From positions 34,612,496 to 34,676,495 of the forward strand of contig OX352774.1 of NCBI GenBank assembly GCA_947095535.1: a stretch of DNA of 64,000 bases, in the 5' to 3' direction. Shown here one piece after another: positions 52,401 to 64,000 of this stretch. Numbering within the stretch: the stretch's first letter is position 1; every line of letters starts with the position of its first letter. The position numbers were made by a program, and so were the translations under genes. Under the pieces are notes generated by a model, which saw nothing but the letters and a program-made list of their open reading frames with translations, was not told the origin of the DNA and did not search any database. The stretch comes from Poecilobothrus nobilitatus (taxonomy: Eukaryota; Arthropoda; Insecta; Diptera; Dolichopodidae).

Positions 52401-54075
52401 TTATATATATAAAATTAAATTTAATAATTAAATAAATTAAAATTTAAAAATTAATAATTCATTAATATAAGAACAGTATATGAACAGTATAAATTCCTTT
52501 TCCTTTTTTTTTTGTTTTTTGTGAATAAAACGCATACCTATAGTTTTATACTAATTGAACCAAAAAAAAAAAATAAATAAATAAATAAATCATTAAATTC
52601 CGAATCTTTAAAAAAAATAAAAACATACAAAAAAATATCAATGAAAAACAAAAATAATAATTATAATATTTTTTTTTTTAATAAAATTAAAATTATTATT
52701 ATTATAATTATGTTCGATGTCATTAAAAAAAAAAAAAACAAAATTAAACAGAAAAACAAAAAAAAAAAATTAAAATTAAAAAATAATCGAAAACAAAAAA
52801 ACAGAAAAAACAACAAACTTTCATAACATTATGCGCGCATACAACATAAATATACCCAATTTATTACATAATGCACTTTATTAAGAAAACAAAAAAAAAA
52901 AAAAAATCTACAATACCTACATACATGTATTTATAAATAAATATATATTAATGAATAAATTGCATTGAATATAATATAATATTATAATAATATAATATAA
53001 GAATACAAATATGTATATATGAATTATGAATATAATATTTAGTAGATAATTTTTATATATTAATATATGTACATAAAATATTAATATAATATGTATTTAT
53101 ATTAAATATTAAATATTAATTTTTGATTTTATTTTATTTTTAACTAACCTTTTTTTTTTTTTTTCTTTTTTTGTATATATATATACAATATGTATATATT
53201 AATAATTTTTAAAATTTATTTATTAAATTATTAATTTATATAAGATATATTTATTTATATATATATACAATGTGAATATATATTATTTTTTATTTAAAAT
53301 TTAATAATAAATAAAACAATTATATGTTACAAAATTGTTGATTATTATTTTTTCTTTAATTGTTAGGTTTGTTTTTTTTTTTTTATTAATTTACATATGA
53401 ATTAATATTGTTATTATCACTTATTTTATTTTGCAAATTTTTTTATTAAATATGTTCTTAAAAATTTATTTTTAAATTTTTATATTTTTTTTTTTTTTTT
53501 TAAATCACTATTAATTTTATACTATAGGTATATTTAATTATATAAATTATTAATTTTATATATAATTTCTATCATAAAATACTGATTTTAATAGAACACA
53601 ATAATATTTTTTATTTTTATTTATTTTTTTTTTTTTTGTTTAATTATTCATTTATATGTACATACATATATATATAATATTTTTTTTTTTTTGTTGTAAA
53701 TGTATTATTAAATTAATTATTAATTTAAATTTTTTTTATCCAATTATAGTGCTTTTATATTTTTTTAAATGAATTCAATATTCAATGATAAAATAAATGT
53801 ACTGTTATTTTATTTAATTTATTTTTTTATTTTTAATATTGTTATTTTAATTAAAATGTATTAATTTAATGAATATAATTCCTAATTAATTGATTAAATG
53901 AATTTTAAATTATTATATTAAATTTTTGTTTTTTTTTCTTTAGTAGCTATATTTCTAAATTTTTTCTCTTTTTTTTTCTTTTTATTCTTTTATTTATTTA
54001 TTTATTTTTTTTTTATTATTTTTCTTCTTTTTTTTTTTATTTATTTTATTTTTTCTTTGTTCTTTTTTTTCTTAC
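49474..54075. other. AT-rich non-coding DNA with an (AAT)n microsatellite
   Basis: Very low complexity, with an (AAT)n tract at 52251-52272, (TTTA)n stretches near 53995 and abundant poly-T. The open frames here are F- or K-rich artefacts of homopolymers. Confidence 0.6.
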
Positions 54076-54112
54076 ACTCCGTGTTCATTTGAATAACGTT
54101 TGAAAAACACGA
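54076..54112 (-). other. Candidate 37-nt microexon B
   Basis: The minus strand shows acceptor TAATTATTTCCCAG and donor GTAAGAA. Open frames read SCFSNVIQMNTE (phase 0) or, offset by two bases, VFFKRYSNEHG. It is GC-richer than its flanks. No protein is recognised. Confidence 0.2.
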
Positions 54113-54522
54113 CTGGGAAATAATTACTCGAACAATTCAATTTTATATATGAACCCCACCACCACATTTTCATTTAGGTAAATATGATTGGAAAAAATAT
54201 CTTTAAACATTTTTTGATTTTAAATATGTACAAGAAAAAAAAAGAAAAAAATTATAAGAAATTAAAAAAAAAAAAAAAACAGAAAATGCTAAGAAATAAA
54301 AACAAAATAAAAATCATAAACAATATGTAAAGATTTTTTTTTTTAACATTTACAACTGTTATTTTTTCATTAATTTTAAACAAATTATTGCTCTCCAATC
54401 TCCAATACTCAAAAATATTTATTAAAATGCTCCACAAAAAAAAAAAAAATAACAAAAAACGATCATATAAACATTAAAAATTTACAGCAAAATTATTGAA
54501 GAAATCAAAAATTTTATTTTAC

Positions 54523-54584
54523 CTGCACATTTATTATACAAACAGTAAAACTTAAAGACATATTCCATCCACCACATGTAAGCT
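54523..54584 (-). other. Candidate 62-nt exon E
   Basis: The minus strand shows a strong acceptor (TTTTTTATTTTTAG) and a CAG|GTAAAA donor, the best splice pair in the window. Two frames are open: a hydrophobic one starting AYMWWMEYVFKFYC, and one starting LTCGGWNMSLSFTV that ends in phase 0 and joins candidate A (GAG codon across the junction). No family is recognised. Confidence 0.25.
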
Positions 54585-54760
54585 CTAAAAATAAAAAAAA
54601 AACAAATAAAAACAAAATCAAAAATTTTTCTTTAATAGCTCAAACATAACGGAAAAATAAGCGCCCATATTAATGGAATAATAAAGAAAAAAAAGAAAAG
54701 CATAAAATAACAAATATATAAAAGACAATTATAATAATATTAAATGGTATTATTTCTCAC

Positions 54761-54801
54761 CATGGCGCTGCATGAGCGTAATTCGATCGGTATTAAAATT
54801 T
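54761..54801 (-). other. Candidate 41-nt microexon A
   Basis: The minus strand shows acceptor TTTTGTCCTATAG and donor ATG|GTGAGAA around a GC-rich island (CCGATCGAATTACGCTCATG) in a 20% GC neighbourhood. Open frames read NFNTDRITLMQRH, leaving one base, or ILIPIELRSCSAM in the alternative frame. The latter resembles the LVPIE of candidate D, but the match is only a few residues. Confidence 0.25.
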
Positions 54802-57313
54802 CTATAGGACAAAATAACAGTTAATATTATGAGAGCTTTTATAGCAGTAATTGCATATATATTATTAATTATTATTTAACTATAAAATTGTTAACTAACT
54901 ACATATATATTTTTGCATATTTTACAGTAAATATTTAAAGAGAATGAGAGAAAATAATTGGATCGCGAGATATTTAAAAAAAAAATGAGAGTTTTAAATT
55001 TTAAATTTTATGAGAATTGAGATTTAGTGGGAAATAAATAACAAATGACGAACGTTGACTGATGGCTGATGAGCGCTGACTTATTAATTGTTGGGGTAAA
55101 AAATACATTTTATACTTGACAATTTTTAAGAATTAAATTCTACTCTGCTCAAAGTTAAGTTCATCCATCCACATGGTTGAAATTTTCATTTAGAGTAGAG
55201 AGTTTAACTTCTTGTACTTTGGTTTAATTTGATGACAGTGCTCTTGATGGCTCTTGCAAATTAAATCATAACATAACTCTAACTAAACTAACATTTTGTG
55301 ATATTTTGCTGAATTCGTTTACACTTTTATTTTTCATTTAATACTATATAAGCCATCGTATTATTTAAAAAATGAGAGTAATTTTTCGATCAAAATAAAA
55401 CAATATTCATTTTTTTTTTTTGACAGTTATAGTTTCTATACAGAATAATATTACAGTTTTGTTTTTAAGACCTAAACAAAATCTCTTATAGAATTAAACA
55501 CATAGCTACTGTTAGTAAATTTATACTATAAAAAAAACATGAGAAGAATTTATACAGTTTTTGCAGTATTGAATTTTGTATTGAAAAAATTATTATTATA
55601 AACACTAACACAAAAAAAATTACCAGGTTACTAAACAAAGTTATTTGGTAAATTTTTTAATTAAAATACAAGTGTACAATGCAAAAATGCAAATAAAATG
55701 CAAGTGAACAATGCACAAGTAAGATTGAGAAATTGCATAGATATATAAAAAAAAACGTTTGAAATTTAATTCAAGTTACATAAATACATACAAACAAAAA
55801 AAAAAAATAATAATGGTAAAGAAATATCTTTATATATAGATGAATCAAATTAAAATCTTAATTCGATAACATTAAATTTAATTCTAATGAATTTAAGTCC
55901 AAAATTTATATTTAGCCATATTTAGTATAGATATAATCAATTATTTTTGAAGTTAAACATATACATATGTGACTTGTTGAAGTTAATATTTACGAAAGTC
56001 TAATATGTGACCAATTATCTATAGTTTCTTATAGTTGAATGTTTTAATAATGATTTTGGTCCAGTTTTACTGTTTTTCTATTTGCCTGGACAATTCATTT
56101 TCCTATAAATTTACAATCGAATAATTTCTGTCTTTTTAGAAATCTGATTTTCCAAGGAAAAAATTTCCATAAAAAATCTAATTTTTAATCGAAATGAAAA
56201 AAATCATGAATTAAATTCTAAATAATTTTTCGAAACTTAATCGAAAGACATAAAAAAGTCCTTAAAATTCAACAATCCGCATACATAATTAAAAGATCTG
56301 TTTTTAAAAAACTAAACTCTTTGTTAAATTAAATACCAAATTAACTTTGATATTAGATTGGTAACACTGTTTATCTTAGTATTAAATTTCACTCAACTCT
56401 TCAAAATCTTTGTAACATAAAATTTAAGAAACCCAAACAAGAAAAAAAAAAAAATTAAATTAAATTAAATAATTTAATACTTTAATATCTATTAAATTAA
56501 AATGCATATACAAATGCATTTCTTAACAATTTAATTTTCATGTAATCAATTTTATTTTTTTTTTTTTTTTGTTTTTCACCAATACATTCATAATTCATAA
56601 TTTTTAAAGGTCGTTTGATAAACGGCTATTAGATTTATATATAGGATTCATTATATTGTTACATAGAAAATAGGTGAATCGGTCGATTCTTGATTTCAGC
56701 TGACAAAGTTTCAAATTTCTTATATATTTTTGTAAATTTTTTTTTTTTTTACAAGTATGTATGTATGTATGTAACCATTTTTTTTATTTAGATATATTTA
56801 ACTATTATTTATTATTTATTACCTTTGTTACGAAGAATCAAGTTTATGAAAATTTTTTTTTTTAGTATATAAGTAGATGAATATATGTATAGATACTCTG
56901 TAATTTTATATTTAAAATAAGTTATATAATTTTTGCTTAAATAAAAAGAAAAATCGCGATTGTATTTTTATGACTTTAAGACATTAATATGTATGTTAAA
57001 TTTAGAGTTACCAGATGTAAAAACAAAAATAAAAGAATACTAAGATTAAACAAGCTATAAGTTATATATTATATAGAACCACTATTGAAAATTGAACTAT
57101 TCAGTAAATAAGTATAATAAAATATTTAACACTAAGCACTTAAAATTTCATATACAATTTATTTTTCTATTCAAAAAAATTGTAACTTAATTATACAGAA
57201 GTCATCTATCTCTTTCCTTGTATAATATGGAAATTGCAAAAAAAATATATATATATTTTAATTTTAGGTATAAATTTTTTTCTAAATAAAATAAATTTAA
57301 ATACATTTATATA
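54802..57313. other. AT-rich non-coding DNA, no supported gene
   Basis: The stretch 55040-55260 is less AT-rich but has no clear exon. A (GTAT)n tract lies at about 56756-56773. Nothing else is recognised. Confidence 0.5.
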
Positions 57314-57501
57314 TTTTTTTTTTAATGCAATTTCTCTGCCACATAAATGTGGATAGGAAATTACACAACCTTTCCTATTTAGGCGTGGCTGTAAATGTCG
57401 TAAGGGGGAATAATTCGTACGACGTGTGCGGAATTCGAACCGACACTCCTTCGGTGTTTACAGCGTATTTTATTTGTTTTTACCCACTAGACCACAGAGG
57501 C
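57314..57501 (-). mobile_element. tRNA-derived SINE, copy C
   Basis: The minus strand starts GCCTCTGTGGTCTAGTGGGTA, which holds a canonical tRNA A-box (TGGTCTAGTGG). It has the B-box GGTTCGAATTC, the family body (CTTACGACATTTACAGCCACGC, GGAAATTACACA) and a poly-A tail of about 10. No clear target duplication is seen. The A-box is better preserved than in copies A and B, so the three together give a usable consensus. Confidence 0.88.
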
Positions 57502-57639
57502 TCTCATTATTTGAAAATGTTTTGAAAGCCCTCAAAAGTCAAACATAGTAAAGACATTAAAAAAGTGCTATTGGTTTATTCTTAGATTATTTAAAGGTAA
57601 GAAACTGATCATTTATTAACAATTTTTAGCACATTAACA

Positions 57640-57930
57640 AAAAAAAATTGAAAAAATGTGTTTATTAGTTTCACTTTGTCCGTGCGTACGTCCGTCCAAC
57701 CTCAAAGGCAAGAAAGAACTTTTAGAATTAGTATAAGTTTACTCAGAAAATTTTTTTGTACCACCCCCTGTTTAGGGGCGACCTATTAGCGCTTAAAAAT
57801 TGAAAATATGCTATTTTTAGACACCTATTTTTTTTTATATGAAATTTTGGTGCAATTTACAATTCTAAACAGTTTGTATTATCTTTTGGAAATGTGCGCT
57901 TTAAAAAACCGTTTTTTAATACTGTATTAC
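57640..57930 (-). mobile_element. Decayed family L fragment
   Basis: GTACGTCCGTCC (about 57686) matches the DINE block. ACCACCCCCTGTTTAGGGGC, then TTAAAAATTGAAAATATGCTATTTTTAGACACCT (about 57761-57825), matches 4260-4320 of family L copy 1 in order and wording. Termini are missing. Confidence 0.5.
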
Positions 57931-58827
57931 TGTACTTTGTATAACAGTCAATAGTTAGTATATATTTCAAATTTTTTAAATCTGGTAACTCTAATAACTA
58001 AAAATTTATTAAAATTATTTCATGTTTATAGAATATTAGATAATAATTTATCTTTTATATATAGCTATGTATTTTTTTTTTTTTTTTTTCTGCATATATA
58101 GAAAAACAAAAAATATAATCTTCCCATTACAATTTTATATTGTATAGCTGAAAACTTTTTTAATGTTAGATGAAATCTTCATTTAATTTTTTAACATTTT
58201 TCTTATTGTAACAAAATTTTTATGTCTTAAAATAGAAAAATTCAAATAACAAAAACCACAATAATCAAAAGTATAAAAAATTATTTAAAACATGTTCAAA
58301 ATTTTTAACATGTGATGGTTTATCATGATATTGCTGTCAAAATATAAAATAATTTTTTGACATTAAGTATAACCAAAATAATATTTTGACAGGTTATTAA
58401 GAGGAAACTGTTAAAAAAAATTAATTTTTTTTTTACTACCAAATTTGCTACCAAATTTAATAAAATTTACAAAAAAAAAAAACTATCATAAAATAAGATG
58501 TGTAAAAAATGAATTATAAAAAGTATTTTTTTTTTTTTTTTTTAAATATTGGTGAAATTAAGTGGAAATTTTGAATATATCATAGTAATTGGAGTAATAA
58601 AATCATAGTTAAAATTATAAATTTTAAAAGCAAAAAAAAAATAAAATAAATAATAATATAATCGGTTTTCGATTATGTAGCATATTGAATCAATAATATT
58701 TTATGAAATAAATAACTAAAAATAAAAATAGAAAGTGTTAATTAAAATTATAATTGAATATGTAGTAGGATGTTCAGCGAAAGAAAAATGTAAAAATAAA
58801 AATTTTAAGTTATAAATTAGATAATAA

Positions 58828-59398
58828 TTAATAAAAGGATTTAAAGTCATTATCATTTGATAGAACTACTAAATTACTAGTTCCATAATAGGAATTAATC
58901 TTTGTTACAGTATTTTGCAAAAAAAAAAAAATTTCCATCTGCTCTTGCTTTGACTTTTTTATAATTTCGCTCTGGTTTTCCACTAAGTAACAAATAGAAA
59001 CAATTGTTAAATTTAACTTATTTTCCATAAATTATTTTACTTTAAATTCTCATTTTAATATTGAGTTGTCTTAATAAGTCTGATGGTAAAATTTAACACT
59101 AAAATAATCACTAAAATGAATTTCATACTCTTATTTTAATAAATCTAACATACTTTTTATATTACTAATTAATTTTTAAACAACTAATCAATTAGAGTGT
59201 TTATATCAGAAATATTTCTAGTATATTTTTTTCGATTATTTGTTTAGTATACAAAATTTTTGATAATTTTTCTATATATAGCCTGTTCGCTAATATTTTA
59301 TATCCACGACTTTTATATTTTTTCAATACTGTCTCTGTCATCACCCGATTATCTTTCAAAAAAAAAAAATAATTAAAATAGTAGTTTATTAGTTTCAT
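58828..59398 (-). pseudogene. Possible coding remnant, two short minus-strand frames
   Basis: Two frames in different phases lie in series on the minus strand. The frame at 59398-59201 includes TETVLKKYKSRGYKILANRL. The frame at 59028-58828 includes LVENQSEIIKKSKQEQ and INSYYGTSNLVVLSND. They are less homopolymeric than other frames in the window and could be parts of a decayed gene or transposon protein broken by a frameshift. I recognise no family, and chance remains likely. Confidence 0.15.
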
Positions 59399-59415
59399 TC
59401 TTCCCGCCTACTTAC

Positions 59416-59458
59416 AATTTTTTTTTTTTTTTTGTACGCGCTACCCATCCACTACACT
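59416..59458 (-). other. Candidate 43-nt exon with encoded poly-A
   Basis: The minus strand shows acceptor AATCCTGTCCTGTAG and donor GTAAGTAGG. One frame is open (CSGWVART then lysines). The 16-A run makes it weak. Confidence 0.12.
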
Positions 59459-62400
59459 CTACAGGACAGGATTTCTTTATACAAAGTTATTGCATAGGAT
59501 TAGTGAATAGATGAATTGAAAGGAATAAGGATAATAAGGGAAAGTTGGAAGGTTAATTAGAAGCCAAACTGTACAATTTCTTTTTAAAATGTTGCAAATT
59601 ATATAATAAATAGACTGAATTTATCAAATGGGAACACATTAGATGGAAGCATGTTCCGCATTTTAGCGGTTCTTACAATAAATGAGCTCCCATAACCAGT
59701 TTTAAACCACCTGTAGAAATTTTCACAGCATAGAAAATAGCATATTTCACATCCGTTTGGATACAAATAATTAGCCATAAACCGATTTCATTAAACGATG
59801 AATTTTGTGGAAGAATATTTTTTTGTTTTCCTACTAATTATGGAGATATGCAACAAATTCGAAGAAGCATTATTTTCAATGATCGAAATTTGCAATACTG
59901 AACATTGAATAATCATATTATAAAGAATATTTAATATTTTTATTTAAAATTAACCTTTCAATTCAATAAAAATGCACAAAATTTTTTTCACAATTGTTTA
60001 TTAAATTTGCATAAACTAAACTTTTTGTAAAATTTTGGACTCGCCACATCTTCACGCGTTTATTGCATATCTATTATCGATAAACTTCAGACTTGTTTTT
60101 TATTTAATCTATACTTTTTTGTTTAAAATTCTATTTTATAAGAGAATAAAATTATTTTAATTCCAAATCATCTTTAGTAGCAACTTTTATCAAACAACAA
60201 ATCTGTAATACCTATAAAAAAATGCATTTTTTTTTATAATTCAATTTTATATTTTTCATTTTGTCACCTAAAAACCTAACATATGACTGGTAATTCTCAA
60301 AATTTCCGTTTTTCAATTTTTTTTTTTTATTTTGATATAGAAATAAATCGGAAATAGTTAAATATCTATTTACCTTAATCACGTGACATTTTTTTTAAAA
60401 CGGAACAATACTGTCAAAAAAATTCCATTCCAAATAAAAAAGCATATAAAAATGTCAAAAAAAAAAAAAAAAACTAATCAAAAATATTGTAGTCACTACA
60501 CAGTACAAAAACACAAAACAAAATTATGTCGAACATTTTTCAACCTACAACAATTTTTTTGTTTTAGTTTTATTTTATATAATCTAATAACTTCCATATG
60601 ATTTAATTTTTTTTTTTATTTCTTAACTATTTTAAAATTATTATTATGTGTCATACTTATAATAAACTAAGTTAGATTATATAGAGTGAAATGTTAAAAT
60701 TGAAAATGAAAATGGCGGGCCGATATCCAGCAGTGTCAATAATAGGTACTACATTGTAATTTTATCTAGCCTTCTAGTGTTGTTTTTTATATATTTTTTT
60801 TTATTATTCATTAAATTTTCATTTTATTTTTTTGTTTTATTTTTGTTTTTTTTTTTTTTTTTATGATGAATTACTTTTTTATTACCAACTATCTACTTAT
60901 TTTTTAATATTTTTTATTTTTTTATTTTTGATTATTTTTCTGATAAATCTTTCATTATTATTTGATCAATGAAAATATTTTGAAGTGTTAGTAATTTATC
61001 AAATCGAATTAACATATCAATGCATCAACACAATACAGTAAAAAAAAAAAAAATAAATCAAAAAAAAATTTTTTTGACATTGAAAATTAAAAAAAATATA
61101 CATATATTTTTTTTTTGTTTTTGGTTCACAATAAACGTCAAGAGACGACGTTTATTGAAATGACAGTACATAAACACAACACGTACATACGAGTACAATT
61201 TCGATTAAATGATATGATATTATCTTTTATACATGTTACTTCAAATTCATTACTATTCGTTATAACGTTTTTCATATTTCTAATTATAATATACTTAAAT
61301 GTTATTAAGTTAAAATCCATTACTGTCTATCAAACTGTCACAATAAATTCTATAAAAATAATGTAATATTATCAGTACTGAATGAAAGGTTTATAATCTT
61401 ATAATAATTTTCAAATTTTTTTTTTTGTTTTTATGCAAAATTGAAACAATATATCAGGACTTTTAAAGTGAAATAATATTGTTTGGGCTAGGGAAAGGTG
61501 GAGGGAATATGGAAAACAAATAAAGAAGAAGAAATTGGGAAAAAAATGTGTGATGTTAATACTTTAACTTTTTACTACGTTTTGACGGTCTTCCAAAAGT
61601 TTTTAACCTATAGGAAGAAGAAACTTTGTTTTAGTAGAACAAAGGCGAACACCTATACAAAATATCTTTGAATAAAAACGCTTCGGCATTTCGCAAATAC
61701 CAAGATAAGGTAAATTAGGTCTAGCTTTTGGATCGCCTATCAAGAGACTGCGCTTTTCTGACTTTTATTAAAATAATTTACATTATACAGTTTCAAATGC
61801 ATCTGTCCAAACGAAATAATTGTACTCCATTTTGTGTCGGTTATAAGCTTAGTGATAATAAGATGCTGCCGTAAATACTAATAACTAATAACTAAAAAAT
61901 ACTGACTAATAACGTTTGAGAGTGTGAAAAGAGATGCAAGAAAGAAATCAAATCAAAAAATACATAATATAAGACAAGCATAAATAAAAACGGTATATTA
62001 AAGGTATCATATAAAAGATAAAAATTAAACTGTCAACTAAATATTCTGTTCATAAACTGAATTTCTTAGTTTCTTTCTTTTAAATTTGTATTTTAGTTTT
62101 AAAATTTTTAAAATTGCTTAAGTAATAAAATAAAATTGATTTTGAACTCATATCTTTAATATTCTCTTAAATGTTATTAATTAACTATGGCTAACTATGG
62201 TTAAGTAATATTAAAATATTTGAAATTTTGTAATGTTAAGATTTAGGCAATTTATAACTACAGTAAAATTTCTTCCATTTTTTCTAGTTTTTAAGATCAT
62301 GTTATACACGATACGATTCATAGAATAAAGGGAAAAGAAAACAAAAATAAACTACAAAATCTAGCGCCAAAAAATTATATTTTGTTTTTGTTATTTTATT

Positions 62401-64000
62401 ATCAAAATAATTTGATCAAAAATATGTTGGTTTTTTTTTATTTTTAATGAGAATTTGATGATGGGGGGTATCTTAAATTGAAAAATTAATAAATATAATA
62501 AATAAAATAAAAAAAAATAAAACTGAAAAATTTTGCAAGTAGTTTACATGGGAAAAACATTGATGAGGGTTTTTCAATCTAATTTTAGAATTTAATAAAA
62601 ATAACAAAACAATAAAATTTTTTTTACTTTTATTATTTTATAGAATTTATGCATAAATACCAAAATGTCAATATTATAAAATACAAAAAGCACGATATTA
62701 ATTAAGGAAAAATAATAAAAAGATTTTTCTTAAGGTATTTAGAATGGTGTTTTGTGTTTTTTTTTTTTTGTTTTTATTTTTGTTTAATAAATTTATAAGT
62801 AAATTTCCTTTTAAAATTTTTGTGACAGGTAGTTAGGTTACTGGATTTGAAATTCGACCTTAAACTTCTTTATTGTTTATTTTTTTTTTTTTTTTTTTTA
62901 TAAAACCAAAGAAAATTAATTATTTTTATTTTTTTTTTTTTTATTTTATATGTTCTTTTGTTCTTTATTCAAAAACAATACAAAAAAAAAAAAAAAAAAC
63001 ATTTGATTAATTTTTAATCATGCTCTTATTAAGCATGCAAAGGTAATTTAATTATATACTTTAATATTTATCTAGTTATCCATTCTCCACATATTCAAAA
63101 CAAAAAAAAAAATTTTTTATGATCACTTAAATTGCATGTCTTTCAATTTTGTCTTTGAATTATGGATTATAAAATGTCAAAATATCTTATCTTTGATATA
63201 AAAGATAAATAAATTGGTAAAAAAAAAAAAAACAAATAATTGTTTTATCATTTAACAGGAAATAAAAAAATATTTACTATAAAATTTTTATGATAGATAA
63301 ATACAAGATTTAGTTTTAATCTAAAATATTATATAAATTTTCAATATCATTACCCTTACATAGCACTAATTTACAAGGTTTCTACTTTAATCCATTCGAT
63401 TTGAATTATTAAAAATAAATGCATTTTATTAAAAATTAGATATTAAAAATTAAAAGAATATAAACTTATAAAGTATATAAACTTACTTAGCCGTTAGATA
63501 TCATATTTTTATACCTTTTTTATACTCAAAGCATCACCTACATTCATCCCTGTTTGTTCACTTTTTTTGATCACTTAAAAATAGAATTTTTTCTATTTTG
63601 TCTCTACTTTTGTTCCATTTTTTTTTTTTTACACTTGTTTTATACACGTTTTTTGATATTTTTAGCTGTTATTAAATACGATGTACCTTGAAAAGTTATG
63701 AAGTTCTGAACTATTGGTTTTAAAAGTAAAATTTTTTTTATTATAGTCAACCACAAAAAGTAGAAGATAATCAAAATTTTAAAAAATTAAAAAATAATTT
63801 TTAAATGAATATAAATAAACATTAAAAAAAAATGAATTTCTCTACTTTTTGCATTCTAATTTTTAAACGCTTCAAAATAATTAGATTTCTGTCATTTCAA
63901 AAAAGTGAAAAGAAAGGGGATTAAAAAAAGGGATAGAAAACATTAATGTCTAACCTAACTGCCTTAGAATATGTTTGGATATTGCACTTTTCAAAACTAT
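59459..64000. other. AT-rich non-coding DNA with two small signals
   Basis: There is a GC island at 60712-60750 (AAAATGGCGGGCCGATATCC) and a perfect 10-bp inverted repeat, AATAAACGTC / GACGTTTATT, at 61130-61156 with a 7-nt loop. A palindromic TCACGTGA E-box lies at 60379-60386. No gene is recognised. Confidence 0.5.

Noticed and set aside
61115..61366. 83-residue frame with one hydrophobic stretch
   Set aside because: An overlapping frame on the other strand is also open. There is no splice or promoter context, and the hydrophobic run is what AT-rich DNA gives by chance.
1..64000. Prokaryotic features (operons, CRISPR, insertion sequences)
   Set aside because: No dense coding, no ribosome-binding sites, no spacer arrays. 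Base composition and repeats are those of an insect nuclear genome.

Overview
The window is eukaryotic, very A+T-rich (about four-fifths A+T by eye) non-coding DNA, full of poly-A and poly-T runs and short microsatellites. It looks like intergenic or long-intron sequence from an insect, most likely a fly (Diptera). The grounds are several DINE/INE-like elements with a terminal TATACCC...GGGTATA palindrome and an adjacent CCGTCCGTC-type block, a tRNA-derived SINE family, and a perfect DRE motif. There is no operon, Shine-Dalgarno-led gene, CRISPR array or rRNA, and no long conserved protein-coding gene. Almost all open frames are chance frames, or shadows of repeat arrays.

Mobile DNA carries most of the readable structure. 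Two related DINE/helentron-like families are present. Family L (about 1.55 kb) has near-complete copies at 3577-5127 and 20153-21714 in opposite orientation, with decayed relatives at about 15228-17040, 30780-31420 and 57640-57930. Family T (about 1.04 kb) has a central 142-bp tandem array. Its two near-identical copies at 7163-8202 and 34754-35808 are also inverted, and a diverged, shorter relative lies at 1905-2593. All five share the same end plan: a small AGTTG...CAACT-like hairpin and a subterminal ATACCC repeat at one end, and a TATACCC/GGGTATA hairpin at the other. Other mobile DNA is a probable non-autonomous Helitron at 11557-13289, three copies of a tRNA-derived SINE (16799-16988, 46646-46831, 57314-57501), a hAT-type MITE with an 8-bp target duplication at 38122-38415, and a smaller inverted-repeat element at 28289-28457.

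Genic signals are weak but not absent. At 47744-48085 on the plus strand there is a compact candidate gene: a TATCGATA (DRE) site, a TATA box, an ATG and a 98-nt intron, giving a 55-residue two-exon reading frame with a SUMO-type IKTE motif at the splice junction. On the minus strand, short GC-richer islands with good splice sites at 54801-54076 and 29415-29264 could be microexons of one alternatively spliced transcript. Joined in order, all five are phase-compatible and open. These are hypotheses from sequence alone.

The rest (5.1-7.2, 8.2-11.6, 13.3-15.2, 17.0-19.7, 22-27.3, 31.4-34.7, 40-44.9, 49.5-54.0 and 59.5-64 kb) is simple AT-rich sequence in which I see no gene.
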